Below, piece by piece: positions 9,343 to 21,059 of a stretch of 64,000 nt of DNA (within the stretch, counting starts at the first letter, position 1; every line of letters starts with the position of its first letter). The notes under the pieces were generated by a model. It had not been told where the DNA came from, searched no databases, and worked only from the letters and a program-made list of their open reading frames with translations. Both the position numbers and the translations under genes were made by a program. This stretch comes from Cryptomeria japonica (taxonomy: Eukaryota > Streptophyta > Pinopsida > Cupressales > Cupressaceae), in assembly GCF_030272615.1 (NCBI RefSeq), contig NC_081414.1, positions 813,167,069-813,231,068 on the forward strand, given 5' to 3'.

Positions 9343-11296
9343 ATGCCATCAAAGAGCTTGAAGAGGTATGTATTTTTTTTTCTTATTGTCATTTTTTTAT
9401 TAATTTGATGATTAAACTAGGTTTCTTGATTTAAATTTCTTTTCATTATCAAGAAATGAGATTAGACAAGAAAATGTTGAAAACACTCAATCACCTCCTC
9501 ATGAAGACCATATTGAAGAAGAAGCACATCAATAATCTCCTACAATCCCTAGACATCCCATAAGTACACAAGAAAACCTATTAGGTCAAACAGAAAATAG
9601 CCAAAAAGAGCTTGAAGGTTTAATCACAAGGCTAAAAGATCCCACTGGAACAAACTCCCATAGGACAAACCTTTCCAGTTCTTTGAAATCTATTGTATCT
9701 CACATACAATCCGTGAGTGGGCAAATAAATTTTTGGTCTAGTAAGAAGGAAGAACAAAAGCAATTTTATGCTGACAAATTATCATATGATGCAATGAAGA
9801 AAAACAAAAATAATAAATTTGACTTGTGTGTTCTTTTTATGGACCCCCAAACGAATCAACCTTTACACCTTGGATGTAGGAGATTCCCTATTCATTGGTG
9901 TCATCATGAAGGGATTAAGAACAATTTTTAGGAAAGGTGGTGGATGGTATTTGATCAGCTCCCATGCAATAATCATGAGGTACCCCAATACTTTTTTGAG
10001 AAAACTGTACTGTGAGTTTGTCCTTAATGAGATCCCAAACTATTTTGATTTTCTAGATTTCCAAGGTAGAGGTGGGGTTCCTCACATGATAGAGAGGGTG
10101 CACAGTGTAACCCAAATCTCCCACCAAGACCCTTGGCCAAACCTATGGTGGAGCATTTTATTATTCCTTCCATTGTGAAGGAGAGTATTGAGGTCAAAAC
10201 TCTAGACTCCATTAGCTCACTCACTCAGACCCATATATAGTATGCTAGGCCTCTAGTAGAGGGTGATGTGAGTGATGATGGTAATTCTTCTAGGAATCAA
10301 TTTCCAACTCATTTTTGTCAATCTTGTGGTTCTCTTTGCACTTATGATCCTAATAGTTCTAAGAATGCACATGCACGAGTGGAGATTGCTAAAGAGAATA
10401 TTGTCATGACATAATCCTTGTTGAACGAAACATTTGGCATTGATACCTAGGTGAATTTCATTACAAGTTTATTTCATTCTTTTTATTAAATCTTATATGG
10501 AAATTTAAGAATATATCAAAATTATTAAATTATTATGATAAAAAATTAGGGTCAAAGTGTTCACAATACTAGCAACATTCCTGCGGCACCCTTTTTCACG
10601 ACTTCGTCGACTCCACGGGTATACAACGAGTGAAGAAATATAATTATTATATGTAGATAGTTGAACCTTATGTGAATGGTTTTCTAATTACTCATGTTGG
10701 ATGTCAAATAGTTTGATGCTAGAGCTTCAACATCAACACCTCTCAGTGTATTTAATCGACAATCTTTCACCCAGGTAAGAAATTTATCTTTAATGTTGTT
10801 ATTAAATAATATAGATAGTTTTGGCGATTAATCAATATACTTTGTTTAATTTTCAGATGTTGACATCAGAGACTCCTCCTGTTGTTCTCACGTCAATGGA
10901 GCGCGGTGTTGTTGTAGCAGTAGCAAGTTCAACTACTTTGACAAAAGTATCAGACATATTTGTAAATTTAGTAAATTTAGCATTACATTTGCTGTCTTGA
11001 TAATATGTTATTGAAAATTATAACGACACTTGTATTTAGTTTAATTTATATTGTGATGCTTACAGGAGGGGCTTGTCACTCCAAATCATGAACGTCCACT
11101 TGTTGTGGATGAACATCATGATTATTTGTATGCGGTAAGTGACTATTATATTATATGTCATTCTAAAATTCAATTTTTATATATGCTAACATCATTCTTT
11201 TCATTGTATCAGGTGGAGTTACAAAAAATTCAAGAGACGAGGTCGAGTGGGCATACTCGAAAGACACCTACATCATATACATCTCCATCCTCTTGA
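9343..11296 (+). pseudogene. Seven-exon gene of unknown function, candidate first gene of a DNA transposon
   Basis: I do not recognise the product. A splice model keeps one frame throughout: exons 9343-9365, 9454-10450, 10550-10618, 10712-10774, 10857-10946, 11066-11134 and 11213-11296, all with GT-AG introns. Exons 1+2 total 340 codons and every later exon is a multiple of three (23, 21, 30, 23 and 28 codons including the stop). The ~464-residue protein has an acidic, charged N-terminus, a central part with NFWSSKKEEQKQFYADKL (about residues 120-137) and a CQSCGSLC cysteine cluster near 310, and a Ser/Thr/Pro-rich tail. Decay is visible: an in-frame TAA near 9534, compensating frameshifts near 9870 and 10145, stops near 10239 and 10414, and a TAG at the end of exon 2 that was probably CAG. 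It converges on the transposase-like gene at 17670-14560. Confidence 0.7.
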
Positions 11297-11360
11297 CAGG
11301 AAAAGATATCTCGTGGTCTGTTTCCTTCCCCTAGAGGGAAATGAGTAGAATAGGGTCCTA

Positions 11361-11691
11361 TGTTGTATGCGTAGATGGAAATTTTGAACATATGTTTTGT
11401 ATTACGAATATGTGACATTCTATGTCCATATGGCTTTTGGCAAGCTCCTATTTGACTTTATTGGATACCATGTTGTATGCCTATATGGCAATTTTGAACA
11501 TATGTTTTGTATTATGAATATGTGATATTCTATGTCCATATGGCTTTTGGAAAGCTCCTATTTGAATTTATTGGATATCATGTTGTATGCCTTTATAGAA
11601 ATTTTGAACATATGTTTTGTTTAATGAATACGTGACATTCTATGTCCATATGACTTTTGGCAAGCCTATTTGTCTGTATTGGATATATTTG
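11361..11691. repeat. 110-bp tandem repeat, 3 copies
   Basis: Units start TGTTGTATGC at 11361, 11471 and 11581, and each contains TTTTGAACATATGTTTTGT and TCTATGTCCATATG. It lies just after the stop codon of the 7-exon gene. Confidence 0.85.
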
Positions 11692-12100
11692 ATAGATGGA
11701 TTTGTAGCTTTTTGGTTAATGCAAATCATTTATCATGGTTATCCATAATTGCAGTACAAATGATTAAATGAATAATTGCACAAAGTTTATTGTTACTTAA
11801 GCTTTGAACCTAAATATGTGTTTGTAATCCAAGACACAAGCTTATAGGGATCAACACAAATTCAATAGTTATAGTCGAAATAAGAATATATAAGGGAAAC
11901 ATGGAAAGAACCAAAATTAGACAATGTAAGACACCATTGTTCCGATACCCATTCTAAAAAAATTGCATACCCCATACACTTCTATTCATCTAATGCATAC
12001 CCTAATAGAGCTAGTTTAATTGACTCCCAACAATTAATAATACTTAAGAGCATTTAGGTCTATTAATCTAATGCATAGCCTAATAGAGTGTCATACCACA
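11692..12100. other. Spacer, nothing recognised
   Basis: AT-rich sequence without a convincing frame or RNA gene. A short degenerate echo, CTAATGCATAGCCTAATAGAG, occurs near 11995 and 12069. Confidence 0.4.
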
Positions 12101-14340
12101 ATCCCATAGGATCAAATGACTCATTCATATATCTCATGGGCGTCGATAAACGCATCGCCAAAGTTTGGCAACTTTTTGCACTTTGAAAACTTAAATGAGA
12201 TGGCCGGTAGGGTGTGGCCTGCATTGATCAGATGAGTTGGAGAGAAAAACAAAGGCACTTCTAGTGTAAACCTGTCCACCCCAATGCATACAAGCTAACG
12301 GTTCGGTGTCGCGACGAGCAGATTGAAAGATGGGGCATTTTGCAACTTTTCATTGAACTCATATGATGCTTGTTGTTGCAACTGAGAAAGTGTCACCATG
12401 AGAAATTGGATCCGAGTCCACCTAAACCGAGAGAGAATTTTGTAGAGAGCCATAACATGACCCCAGGATTAGACGGATCATTCTTATGATTAACGGGCGC
12501 CAAGAAACGTGATGCCAAATATTGACAGCTTTGAGCAACTTGAGCACTTAAGCGATTTTGCTGCTAGGGTGTGGCCCGCAACGATCGGACAAGTTGGAGA
12601 GAAAAACAAAGGAATTCTTAGTGTAAACCCAGCCACCTCGATGTGTATGAGCTAACGGTTTGGTATCGCGATGAGCGGATTGAAAGATGGGGCATTGTGT
12701 GACTTTTCATTGAACTCATCTGACGCTTTTTGTCGCAACCGATAAAGTGTCGCCATGAGAAATTGGATCTGATTCTACCTAAATGGTGAGAGGATTTTTT
12801 TAGAGTGCCATAACATGACCCTGTAGGATCAGATGGCTCATTCTTATGATTAATGGGTGTTGAGAAATGCGATGCTGAATATTGACAACTTTGAGCAACT
12901 TGAGCACTTAAGTGATTTCATTGCTAGGGTGTGGCCCACATCGATCGGACAAGTTGGAGAGAGAAAAAAAAGGCATTCCTAGGGTAAACCCGGCCACCCT
13001 GACGTGTATGAGCTAACGGTTTGGTGTCGCGATGAGCAGATTGAAAGACAGAGCATTCTGCAACTTTTCATTGAACTCATATGATGCTTTTTTTCGCAAC
13101 CAAGAAAGTGTCGCCATGAGCAATTGGATTCAAGTCTACCTAAATGGAGAGATTATTTTGTAGAGTACCATAAAATGACCCCATAGGATCAGACAACTCA
13201 TTCTTATGATTAACAGGCACCGAGAAACGTGATGTCGAATACTGACAATTTTGAGCAACTTGAGCATTTAAGCGATTTCGCTGCTAGGCTGTGGCCCGCA
13301 TCAATCAAATGAGTTGGAGAGAAAAATGAAGGCATTCATAGTGTAAACCCATCCACTCTGATGTGTACAAGCTGACAGTTTGGTGCCACGACGAGCGGAT
13401 TGAAAGATGGGGCATTGTGCAACTTTTCATTGAACTCATGTGACACTTTCTGTCGCAACTAAGAAAGTGTCTCCACGAGAAATTGGATCCAAGTCTACCT
13501 AAATAGAGAGAGGATTTTTTAGAGTACCATAACATGACCTCGTAGGATCAAATGGCTCATTCTTACGTGTCACCAAGGTTGAGAAACGCGATGCCGAATT
13601 TTGACAATTTTTCACACTTTGAGCACTTTAGGGATTTCGCTGCTAGGGTGTGGCCCGCATCAATTGAGTGAGTTTTATAGAGGAACAAAGGTATTCCTAG
13701 CATAAACCCAGCCACTTGGATGTGTAAATGATGACGGTTCGATGCCACCATGAGCGGATTCAAAGATGGGGCATTGTGCAGCTTTTCATTGAACTCATTG
13801 TTGCAACCAAGAAAGTGTCACCATGAGCAATTGGATCGGAGTCTACCTAAACTGAGAGAGGATTTTTTATAGTGTTGTAACACAACCTCATAGGATCATA
13901 CGACTCATTCTTATGTGTCACCAAGGTCAAGAAACGTGATGCTAAATTTTGACAATTTTTCACACTTTGAGCACTTTAGGGATTTTGCTACTAGGGTGTG
14001 GCCCACATCAATCGGGTGAGTTCGATAGAGGAAAGATGGAATTTCTAGTGTAAACCTTCCCACCTTGATGCGTACATGTTGAATTTTTAGTGTCGCGACA
14101 AGCAGATTGAAAGATGGGGCATTGTGCAACTTTTCATTGAACTCATGTGACACTTTTTATTGCAACCGAGAAAGTGTCGCCACGAGAAATTGGATCCGAG
14201 TCTACCTAAACTGAGAGAGGATTTTTTAGAGTGCCATCTCATGAACCCATAGGATCAGATGAGTCATTCTTATGTGTCACTAACATTGAGAAAAAATGCC
14301 AAATTTTGACAATTTTTTACACTTTGAGTGATTGACAACA
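12101..14340. repeat. 360-bp tandem repeat array, 6 units plus a partial unit
   Basis: Unit starts near TAGGATCAGATGGCTCATTC lie at about 12105, 12461, 12824, 13184, 13543, 13890 and 14248, giving periods close to 360 bp (one about 347). Each unit contains GGTGTGGCCCGCA, AACGGTTTGGTGTCGCG, GATTGAAAGATGGGGCATT and a terminal GAGAGGATTTTTTAGAGTGCC. Copies are clearly diverged. Minus-strand open frames at 13563-13763 and 13911-14153 share KSLKCSKCEKLSKF only because they lie in repeat units. The array sits between the two convergent genes. Confidence 0.9.
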
Positions 14341-14945
14341 AATGAGCAATTTTTACATCTTTTACCATATTAACCTAAAACTTCACAAAATGATCCCATG
14401 TGATCTCTAATGGTCCAAAATGATATTATTTACATAAAATCACACACAAAAAAGATAAAAACACAAATTTTTATATTACAATGCCTTGAGTAGTCGAAAA
14501 ATACAAGTCATGTACATATATCCAAATATGATTGATATTACAATTTTTTGCATTTACATTTAATCCAATGAACCATCTGGATCTGCTCTACTCTTTATCA
14601 TGTCTAGTATGGCCTCATGGTTAGACTCATGAACTTTACATAGGTTCTTGTTTAGTGGTCTACCTCCATATCTGATCAAATGAACATTTGAAGCTACAAC
14701 AAGGTTAGAATAATGAAGAATCTTCTTATGTGTCTCGAAGTCCTCGAACAACCACAAGTTAGACTTCTTCACTGGGTACCTTCTAAGCCATGTACCAGTA
14801 ACAACTACTGATCCTATGGGGTACTCAATGTTTTCTCCATATACCACAGGGCCATCCAATTTATTTTTTGCATCCACATAACGACACATGTAATAATATG
14901 TTCCTTCTTCATTGTCTTCAGCTACAATAACTACATAAACATGTC

Positions 14946-15027
14946 CTGCAATGATAAAGTGAGAAGAATTTAGCAAACAACTAAGGTAAAATATTAAAGT
15001 ACAAAAATTTGCATGTGGATAATTTAC
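14946..15027 (-). other. Intron 3 of the transposase-like gene
   Basis: 82 bp. On the minus strand the donor is CCAG|GTAAAT and the acceptor is CATTGCAG|GACAT. Removing it restores a glycine codon split across the junction (phase 1) and joins two open frames. Confidence 0.8.
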
Positions 15028-16295
15028 CTGGTTGGACTAAATCTAACACATGGTCAAAGTCAACTGATGCTTCCATCTGTGTGAGTTGTAGTGCACTCAG
15101 AGGTCGATATGCCTCAAGTGGGATTAGAGGCCTCATACACCATTCATCCACCCACTCCTTTCACTCACACTCATTATAGGAAATATCTCTACATGAAGAA
15201 CAATTACATGCCATCTGTCGTGTATAGATAGTCCATGAACCTGCATTAGAGATTTTGAAAGAGTGTAGCTCACTCGATCCTGTTGATGTACAACAATCTT
15301 TGAATTTTGGAATGTTACTATCATCTACCAACCAAAAAAATTGTGAACTGAAGACTTACCTTGATTACCTGGACCAATTGTACCATTGCACTACTAAACA
15401 ATTGATTTTGCATCTTTCAAGTTTGCATTCCCTTTGTACTTTAACTCTTCTCATGCTAAAGCTCTTTTAATACATGCTCCTGCACCATCATGCTCCCCTT
15501 TTTCATGCCCAACCTTAGATAAATTCCACATATGTTGAATAGCAGTCAACTTATGCATCCTACTCAACCAATAAAACATCCGAGATTTCTTAAATTCTGA
15601 TGCACAATTATCTGACCATATGATATGTTGACGGAATGATATGCCTCGGCTAGCCAAATCATCGTAGAATATCTGAAAACAACCTTGCACAAACTCTGTA
15701 GAGTGAGAGCGATCATCACTAATGTAAAAATGATACTCCCTCAATATATTCCTGTCCTCTTCCATACTATCATGTGCATGAATTAATTCTATATGCACAA
15801 ATATAGCAACTTGTGTGGAGTTGTAATATTGTGATTGCACCTCGTTCTGCAGTGTAGTGTGTAGTTCTCTGCAAAGTCAACAATTGAAATGATTGTATGA
15901 AGTGGAAATGTGTCCTTGCATAACTTAAATTGTGAGTCCAACCAATGAGCTCGATGGTTATGCCTTGCATACTCATACACTATATTCTCATGAAAGATAC
16001 CCATAAACTGATACACTGGAATCTTCTCACTAACCAATTCACACATTTTTGCTTCTTTTCCATCTTTTAGCATGTAGACCATTGTCTTATATTTTCCAAA
16101 TTCCACTAATTAATTACCATTTTTTTGTCCAATATCCATATGTTGACAAATTTGTAAATGTCACAATCCACCACAATGAACACATGTGCCATCCAAGCAA
16201 AACTTAATGTAATATAGTTGACCATCTACTCTTTCACATAAGATGCTAGATATGAATTCCCTTGAAGATGTTGATGGACCATTTATGTTGCATTC

Positions 16296-16425
16296 CTACA
16301 AAACATTGTTAGCATGCAAATCTATACATATGTGTTGATAAACATCATAATGGTTAGAAAATTTGATATGTACTCTACAACAACAACTTGTTCTTGTGTG
16401 ATTTTTTTACATAAAAAGGATTTAC
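16296..16425 (-). other. Intron 1 of the transposase-like gene
   Basis: 130 bp. On the minus strand the donor is AATG|GTAAAT and the acceptor is TTTTGTAG|GAATGC; phase 0 on both sides. Confidence 0.7.
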
Positions 16426-17670
16426 CATTTAAAAGAATCTTTGACTAATTTTAATTTGAGGATACATACCTTGAAACTTGGCAAAAAGTTGTGTTTGAGT
16501 CATATCCAAAAAATGTTTCGGATGTGGATCATGGATTTTACTACCAATCCTCCTTCTTACAAAATCTCTTTGATTTGGAGAGACCCTTGTGCTATTCTTC
16601 CAAAAATCTTCAATTAGGGATCTCAAGGCTTCAACAATTGCTTTATCTTTCCATGATAATCTACCAAAAAATGCCCATAACTTATTGTTATATGGATCCT
16701 CCACTCTTTGTCACCTTCCCATAGCTCTCTTTAGAGTTTGTCTACTTATCTTCAATTGTTTACTTGTCTTTCTAATGAGGTGAGATTTCTTAGTTTGAGT
16801 TCTTACAATTGTTGATGTAATGACACGTTGTGTGGCATTACTATCTTTTGTGTATGAGTCAGAACCAACAGTATCATATGCATTCATCAGATTCTTCACA
16901 ATAGATTTGTCACTTGATTCAATCGATGTTCTTAGCCCAAGAATCTTCATTATGGGCCTAAATTTCAGATTTCTCATCATTTCAACAAATATTTGACATA
17001 TTCTCGTCTCATTTAAAGGCTCAAAAAATATTTTCCATATCCAGTTATCATGTCTTTGACAAGTACGCTTTAGAATCTTGTCAACCATTGGTTTCAAAAC
17101 ATTAGCATCAATATCAATCAAATACTTAGGATTTCTATGCAAACCTCTCAGAGGTGTTCTCAAACTTTGAGTTACCTCAAGATTAGGAATGTCAATAACA
17201 TTAGGGATAGGTGGCATACCTTCAACCTGAGATCAAAATGATGACATAACTTGAAATTGAGGTGTACAAGATGGTGTAACTCCAATACTTGATGTCAATC
17301 GTGAAGTACTTGCAATGTAAAATGTCATAAAGGGGGTGCATTTAATATTAGATGTTGTAGATGCCAACGGTGTGCCTTCAATTGAGATGTAAGAAATGGG
17401 GCGCCTTCAACTTGAATTGTGGTAGACATGCTCTCAACCTCAGGATTCAATTGTCTCATTGCACGAAGGTTTTGCATCCATTGCCTTTGTGTGGCCAATT
17501 ATGTCTCTCTTAGATTGGATGGATATTTCATGTTCCTCTTCAATTGGCACCTCTTCTTCTATGGTATTCAATTTCCTTGCTTCACGAAGTTGCTTCATTC
17601 CTTCTCTTTTTTTTGCATTCTTAGCTTCACGCTCTTCTGGTGTTACATTTTTTGGTCCTTTCCTCGGCAT

Positions 17671-18302
17671 GATGATGATTTATGTACATTCACATAAAAG
17701 AGAATAAAGTTAATTCATAAAGAGATTTCAAGAGGCGTAAGGGGCGCTCCTAATGCATCTATGATTTTCCTAATTATGTTAGAACGGTCCTAATTATGTA
17801 TATGTTAAAATGGATATATGAAATTGAAATTATTTCATGTATTCCTTTTTTAAATTATTTCATAAGATCTTAAAAAGGATGTATGAAATTGCAAATTTTG
17901 TTTTAAACCACTAAACAAATAATTTTCTTATGCAACTTCCTTCAAATGCATTGTTAAATTTAATGTAAATCTAAAAGGCTTATAATCAATTTTGACAAAA
18001 CACTTTTATTCTAACATTTAAATAAAATAACACTTAATAAGTATTTGAATTCTAAAAATAAGAAAATATTACCTCAATTATTCAAATTTGATAAAAAAAA
18101 ACTATGTTCTTCCTCTTCGACGTTGCCAAACGAAAAAAAGGTGTTGGAGAGCTGATGGAATGTATAAAATAACCTTGCATAAAATGTCAACACCAAGCAA
18201 AAAGCATTTTTTTGTCTGATCATGTGCAAAAAGCAAACAAAATGAGATAATGTGGGCTTGGATCATGAGTCAAGGGCCCCATATAACCGTTTTAGTGCAG
18301 CT
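17671..18302. other. 5' flank of the transposase-like gene
   Basis: AT-rich, no gene. A TATA-like TTATTTTATAC reads on the minus strand near 18164, about 490 bp upstream of the start codon, followed on that strand by a pyrimidine-rich stretch. It could be the promoter; an untranslated leader or intron would be needed to span the distance. Confidence 0.3.
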
Positions 18303-18338
18303 CATTTGGCTAGCGCCAAATATGGTGCTAGCCAAATG
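18303..18338. repeat. 36-bp palindrome, candidate right end of the DNA transposon
   Basis: CATTTGGCTAGC and its complement GCTAGCCAAATG enclose a 12-bp centre that is nearly symmetrical. It resembles the palindrome at 9120-9188 in its GGC...GCC/CCAA build, although the sequences are not identical. Confidence 0.6.
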
Positions 18339-18369
18339 ACTTCCATTGATTTTTTTTAACCTTTGATAA

Positions 18370-18540
18370 ATTATACTGTATACCCTATAATCTATACTCT
18401 ATACCCTATAGTTTGATAGCCACAACCATAAATATTAAACCATTTAAAACCTATAAAGAATACCCTAGATCGTATGACCCAATATGCTAAATCCTCGACC
18501 CTATACAATAACCATAGACCCTATAACCTGATATGCTAAA
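18370..18540. repeat. Degenerate ACCCTATA microrepeat
   Basis: The words TACCCTATA, ACCTATAAA and GACCCTATA recur roughly every 15-40 bp before the purine tract begins. Confidence 0.5.
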
Positions 18541-20690
18541 TGATATGAGGTAAGGATGGAGGGTGAGATATGGAGGGAGGGAGGGAATAAAGGGGGTGTG
18601 ACACTTATAGAAGGAAGGAGAAAGAAGAGGAGGGATACAAGAACAAAGAGAGAAAATGGGGGATTGTTGGAGAGTTAGAGATACGGGTAAGGAGGGAATG
18701 GAGATACCTAGAGAGGGGAAGGAATGAGGAAGAAAGAGAGGGAGATACCTAGAGAGAGGAGAGAGTGAGGAAGAAAGTGAGAGACAAACCTAGAGAGGGA
18801 AGGGTGTGAGTAAGAAAGTTAGGTCAATAGATTTGGGTATAAAGGACATAGAGGGGTGATATGGGGGTTTAAGGATAGTGGGGGGGATATAGAGGTAAAC
18901 ATTCAAAGGGACTAAGATACTTGGTGATAAAGGGAACAGAAGGTCCAAGGGATTTGAGAGGTCTAGAGGAGGGATTTAGGTATTGAGGTTTAAGGAGGGT
19001 GGAGGGGATAGAAAGGTAAACATGAAGGGAATGAGAGACTTGGGTATAAAGGACATAGAGGGAAAGGGAGGTAAAAGGCTATAAGGAGGATGAGGGGGAT
19101 ACAAAGGTAAACATGAAGGGAACAAGATACTTGGCCATAAAGGACATAGAGGGGAAGGGAGACCTAAGAAGCCTAGAGGAGAAAGAGAGAGAGGGGTGGG
19201 ATAAAGGAAATGTAAGGGAGGTGAGAGGCACAAAGGGGAGAGAGATATGAGATGGGGGTTTAAGGAAGGTTGGGAGTGATAGAGAGGTAAGCATGAAGAA
19301 AGTGTGGGAGAGACCTAGAGAGAGGAGGGAGTGAGGAAGAAACTAAGGAAAAGAGGTGAGAGAGGGAATTAGATGGGTGTAAGGATGGAGAGGCAGATAG
19401 CTCGAGAGATAGGGGAGTAAGGGAATTGTGAGAGCTAGAGAGGGGAGGGACAAAGAAGAGTATGTATCTATAAGAATGAAGAGATCGAGAAGAGGTAAGG
19501 GGAGAGAGAGAATATGATATCTAGTTCATAGAGAGAGATGGAACTACGAGGGAAGGGAGATAAAGAAGGGAGAGGTGAGATGGGGGTTTGAGGAGGGTGG
19601 GGGGATAGAGATGTAAACATGAAGGAAATGACATATTTCTAGATGAAGAACATAGACAAGAAGAGAGGTGAGAGGCATAGATGAGAGATTAAGGAGGATG
19701 AGGGGGATACAGAGGTAAACATGAAGGGAATAAGATACTTGGGGAAAAAGGACATAAAGGGGAAGGGAGGTGAGAGGCTAGAGGGGAGAGATAGGTGGGA
19801 GACTTGGGGATAAAGGACATAGAGGCCGCGAATGGAGGTGGGAGGCCTAGAGGGGAGGGAAAGGGGAGATGGGGGTTTAAGGAGGGTGTGGGTGATAGAG
19901 AGGTAAACATGAATGGAAAGAGATACTTAGGGATAAAGGACATAGAGGGTAAGGGAGGTGATAAGCTCAAAGCGGAGAGAGAGGTGAGATGGGGGTTTAA
20001 GGAGGGTGGGGGGATAGAGAGGTAAACATGAAGAAAGTGGGGGAGAGACTGAGGGAAAGAGATGAGAGAGGGAATGAGATGGGTGTAAGGATGGAGAGGA
20101 AGATACAGGGGGATAGGGCAATAAGGGAATTGTAAGAGCTATAGAAGGAATGGACAAAGAAGAGTAGGGATATAAGAATGAAGGGAGATAAGAGGTAAGG
20201 GGAGAGAGAATAAGAGATCTAGTTCATTGAGAGATATGGAACTACAAGTAAAGGGAGAAAAAGGTGGGTAATGGGATATCTATCTCATAGAGGAGGGTAA
20301 AGGGACATGGATGAATATGGATACCTCGAGAGCTCAATGTGAGATGGATAGAGGTGGATACCTTGACAGGTGGAGAACAAGGAGAGAGAGGCTATAATTG
20401 AGAGAGGGGACTAAGATATAAAATGAGACAAAGGAACAAAGAGAAAGAGGGAAGGAGGGGTAGATGGTGATTTTTTGAGATACTTAGAGATGGTAAAGGT
20501 AGATATAGGTGAGGGGAGAGTTTAGAAAGCAATAAAGAGGGGCAAGTGCCTGTAGGGTGAGAATTGGAGAGGGAGAGAAATATACAGAAGGTAAATAGAG
20601 GTGATTTACTTAGAGCCTAAGGAGGGATTGATAAGAGACACAATAGGTACAGATAGATATAAAAGGAGAGAGAGATAGCTAATGGGACAT
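18541..20690. repeat. 2.1-kb purine-rich (GA) minisatellite tract
   Basis: The + strand is overwhelmingly G and A for over 2 kb. It is built from rearranged blocks: GAGGTAAACATGAAGGGAA-like segments near 18890, 19013, 19103, 19287, 19610, 19711, 19900 and 20017, linked by ATAAAGGACATAGAGG and GATGGGGGTTTAAGGAGGG. Long proline/serine/leucine-rich minus-strand frames here arise from the base composition. No evidence of a gene. Confidence 0.85.
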
Positions 20691-20712
20691 TGGTTCAACT
20701 AAACATTGTTTC

Positions 20713-20930
20713 TATGTACACATTTGGCGCTCTCCCTATTTGGTGCACGCCAAATGTGGAATATGGACCACATTTGGCACATGCCAAATAAGAAAACCCA
20801 TTGATCACATTTGGTGCACGCCAAATAGGGAGAGTGCCATATTTGGCGCACACCAAATGGCTCACTTTGGGAAACACCAAACCTATGGGTTGGATTTTCC
20901 TTGGGCATCCAACCCAAAGGTTTGGATGAC
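20713..20930. repeat. Palindrome cluster built on TTTGGYGCACGCCAAA
   Basis: A 33-bp inverted pair (20726-20758 against 20806-20838, few mismatches) contains GCTCTCCCTATTTGGTGCAC. Smaller palindromes lie inside it, and a 16-bp pair (AAACCTATGGGTTGGA against TCCAACCCAAAGGTTT) follows at 20879-20925. The AGGGAGAGTGCCATATT part resembles AGGGAGTGCGCCATATT at 9177-9193, linking this cluster to the palindrome at 9120. Confidence 0.7.
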
Positions 20931-21059
20931 CATTTCAAGCTAAAGAAGTGTTTTTATCAGAACATTAAAAATTTTGACATATTTTTTGTCGTGCTCTCCA
21001 TCAGGTTTGCACATGTTTCAATGAAGTTAAAAAAAATACCATGGAAAAATTGAGCTCCC

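Larger units (their letters stand above)
14560..17670 (-). pseudogene. Four-exon transposase-like gene, decayed
   Basis: Splicing of exons 17670-16426, 16295-15360, 15240-15028 and 14945-14560 through GT-AG introns (130, 119 and 82 bp) gives a consistent frame of 925 codons once a 5-bp insertion near 15855 is allowed for. The N-terminus is basic (MPRKGPKN...). About residues 370-410 have TRVSPNQRDFVRRRIG, HPKHFLDMTQTQLF and PQIKISQRFF. Exon 2 has a Cys cluster (CLDGTCVHCG), then VDFAENY, HFYISDDRSHSTEFVQ, IIWSDNCASEFK and GHEKGEHDGAGACIKRA. Exon 3 has CNCSSCRD; exon 4 encodes a 128-residue C-terminal domain with GTWLRRYP and KSNLWLFEDFE. These blocks resemble an uncharacterised family I recall from animal mobile elements; D (DFAEN), D (WSDN) and E/D (GEHDG) could form an RNase H-fold DDE/D site. 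A Sola-like assignment is possible but unproven. Several stops and the insertion make it a pseudogene. Confidence 0.75.

Noticed and set aside
13563-14153. Two minus-strand frames sharing KSLKCSKCEKLSKF, suggesting a gene family
   Set aside because: They are equivalent parts of neighbouring 360-bp repeat units.
18976-20157. Proline/serine/leucine-rich minus-strand frames
   Set aside because: Arise from the pyrimidine-only strand of the GA tract; codon content follows the repeat and no domain is present.
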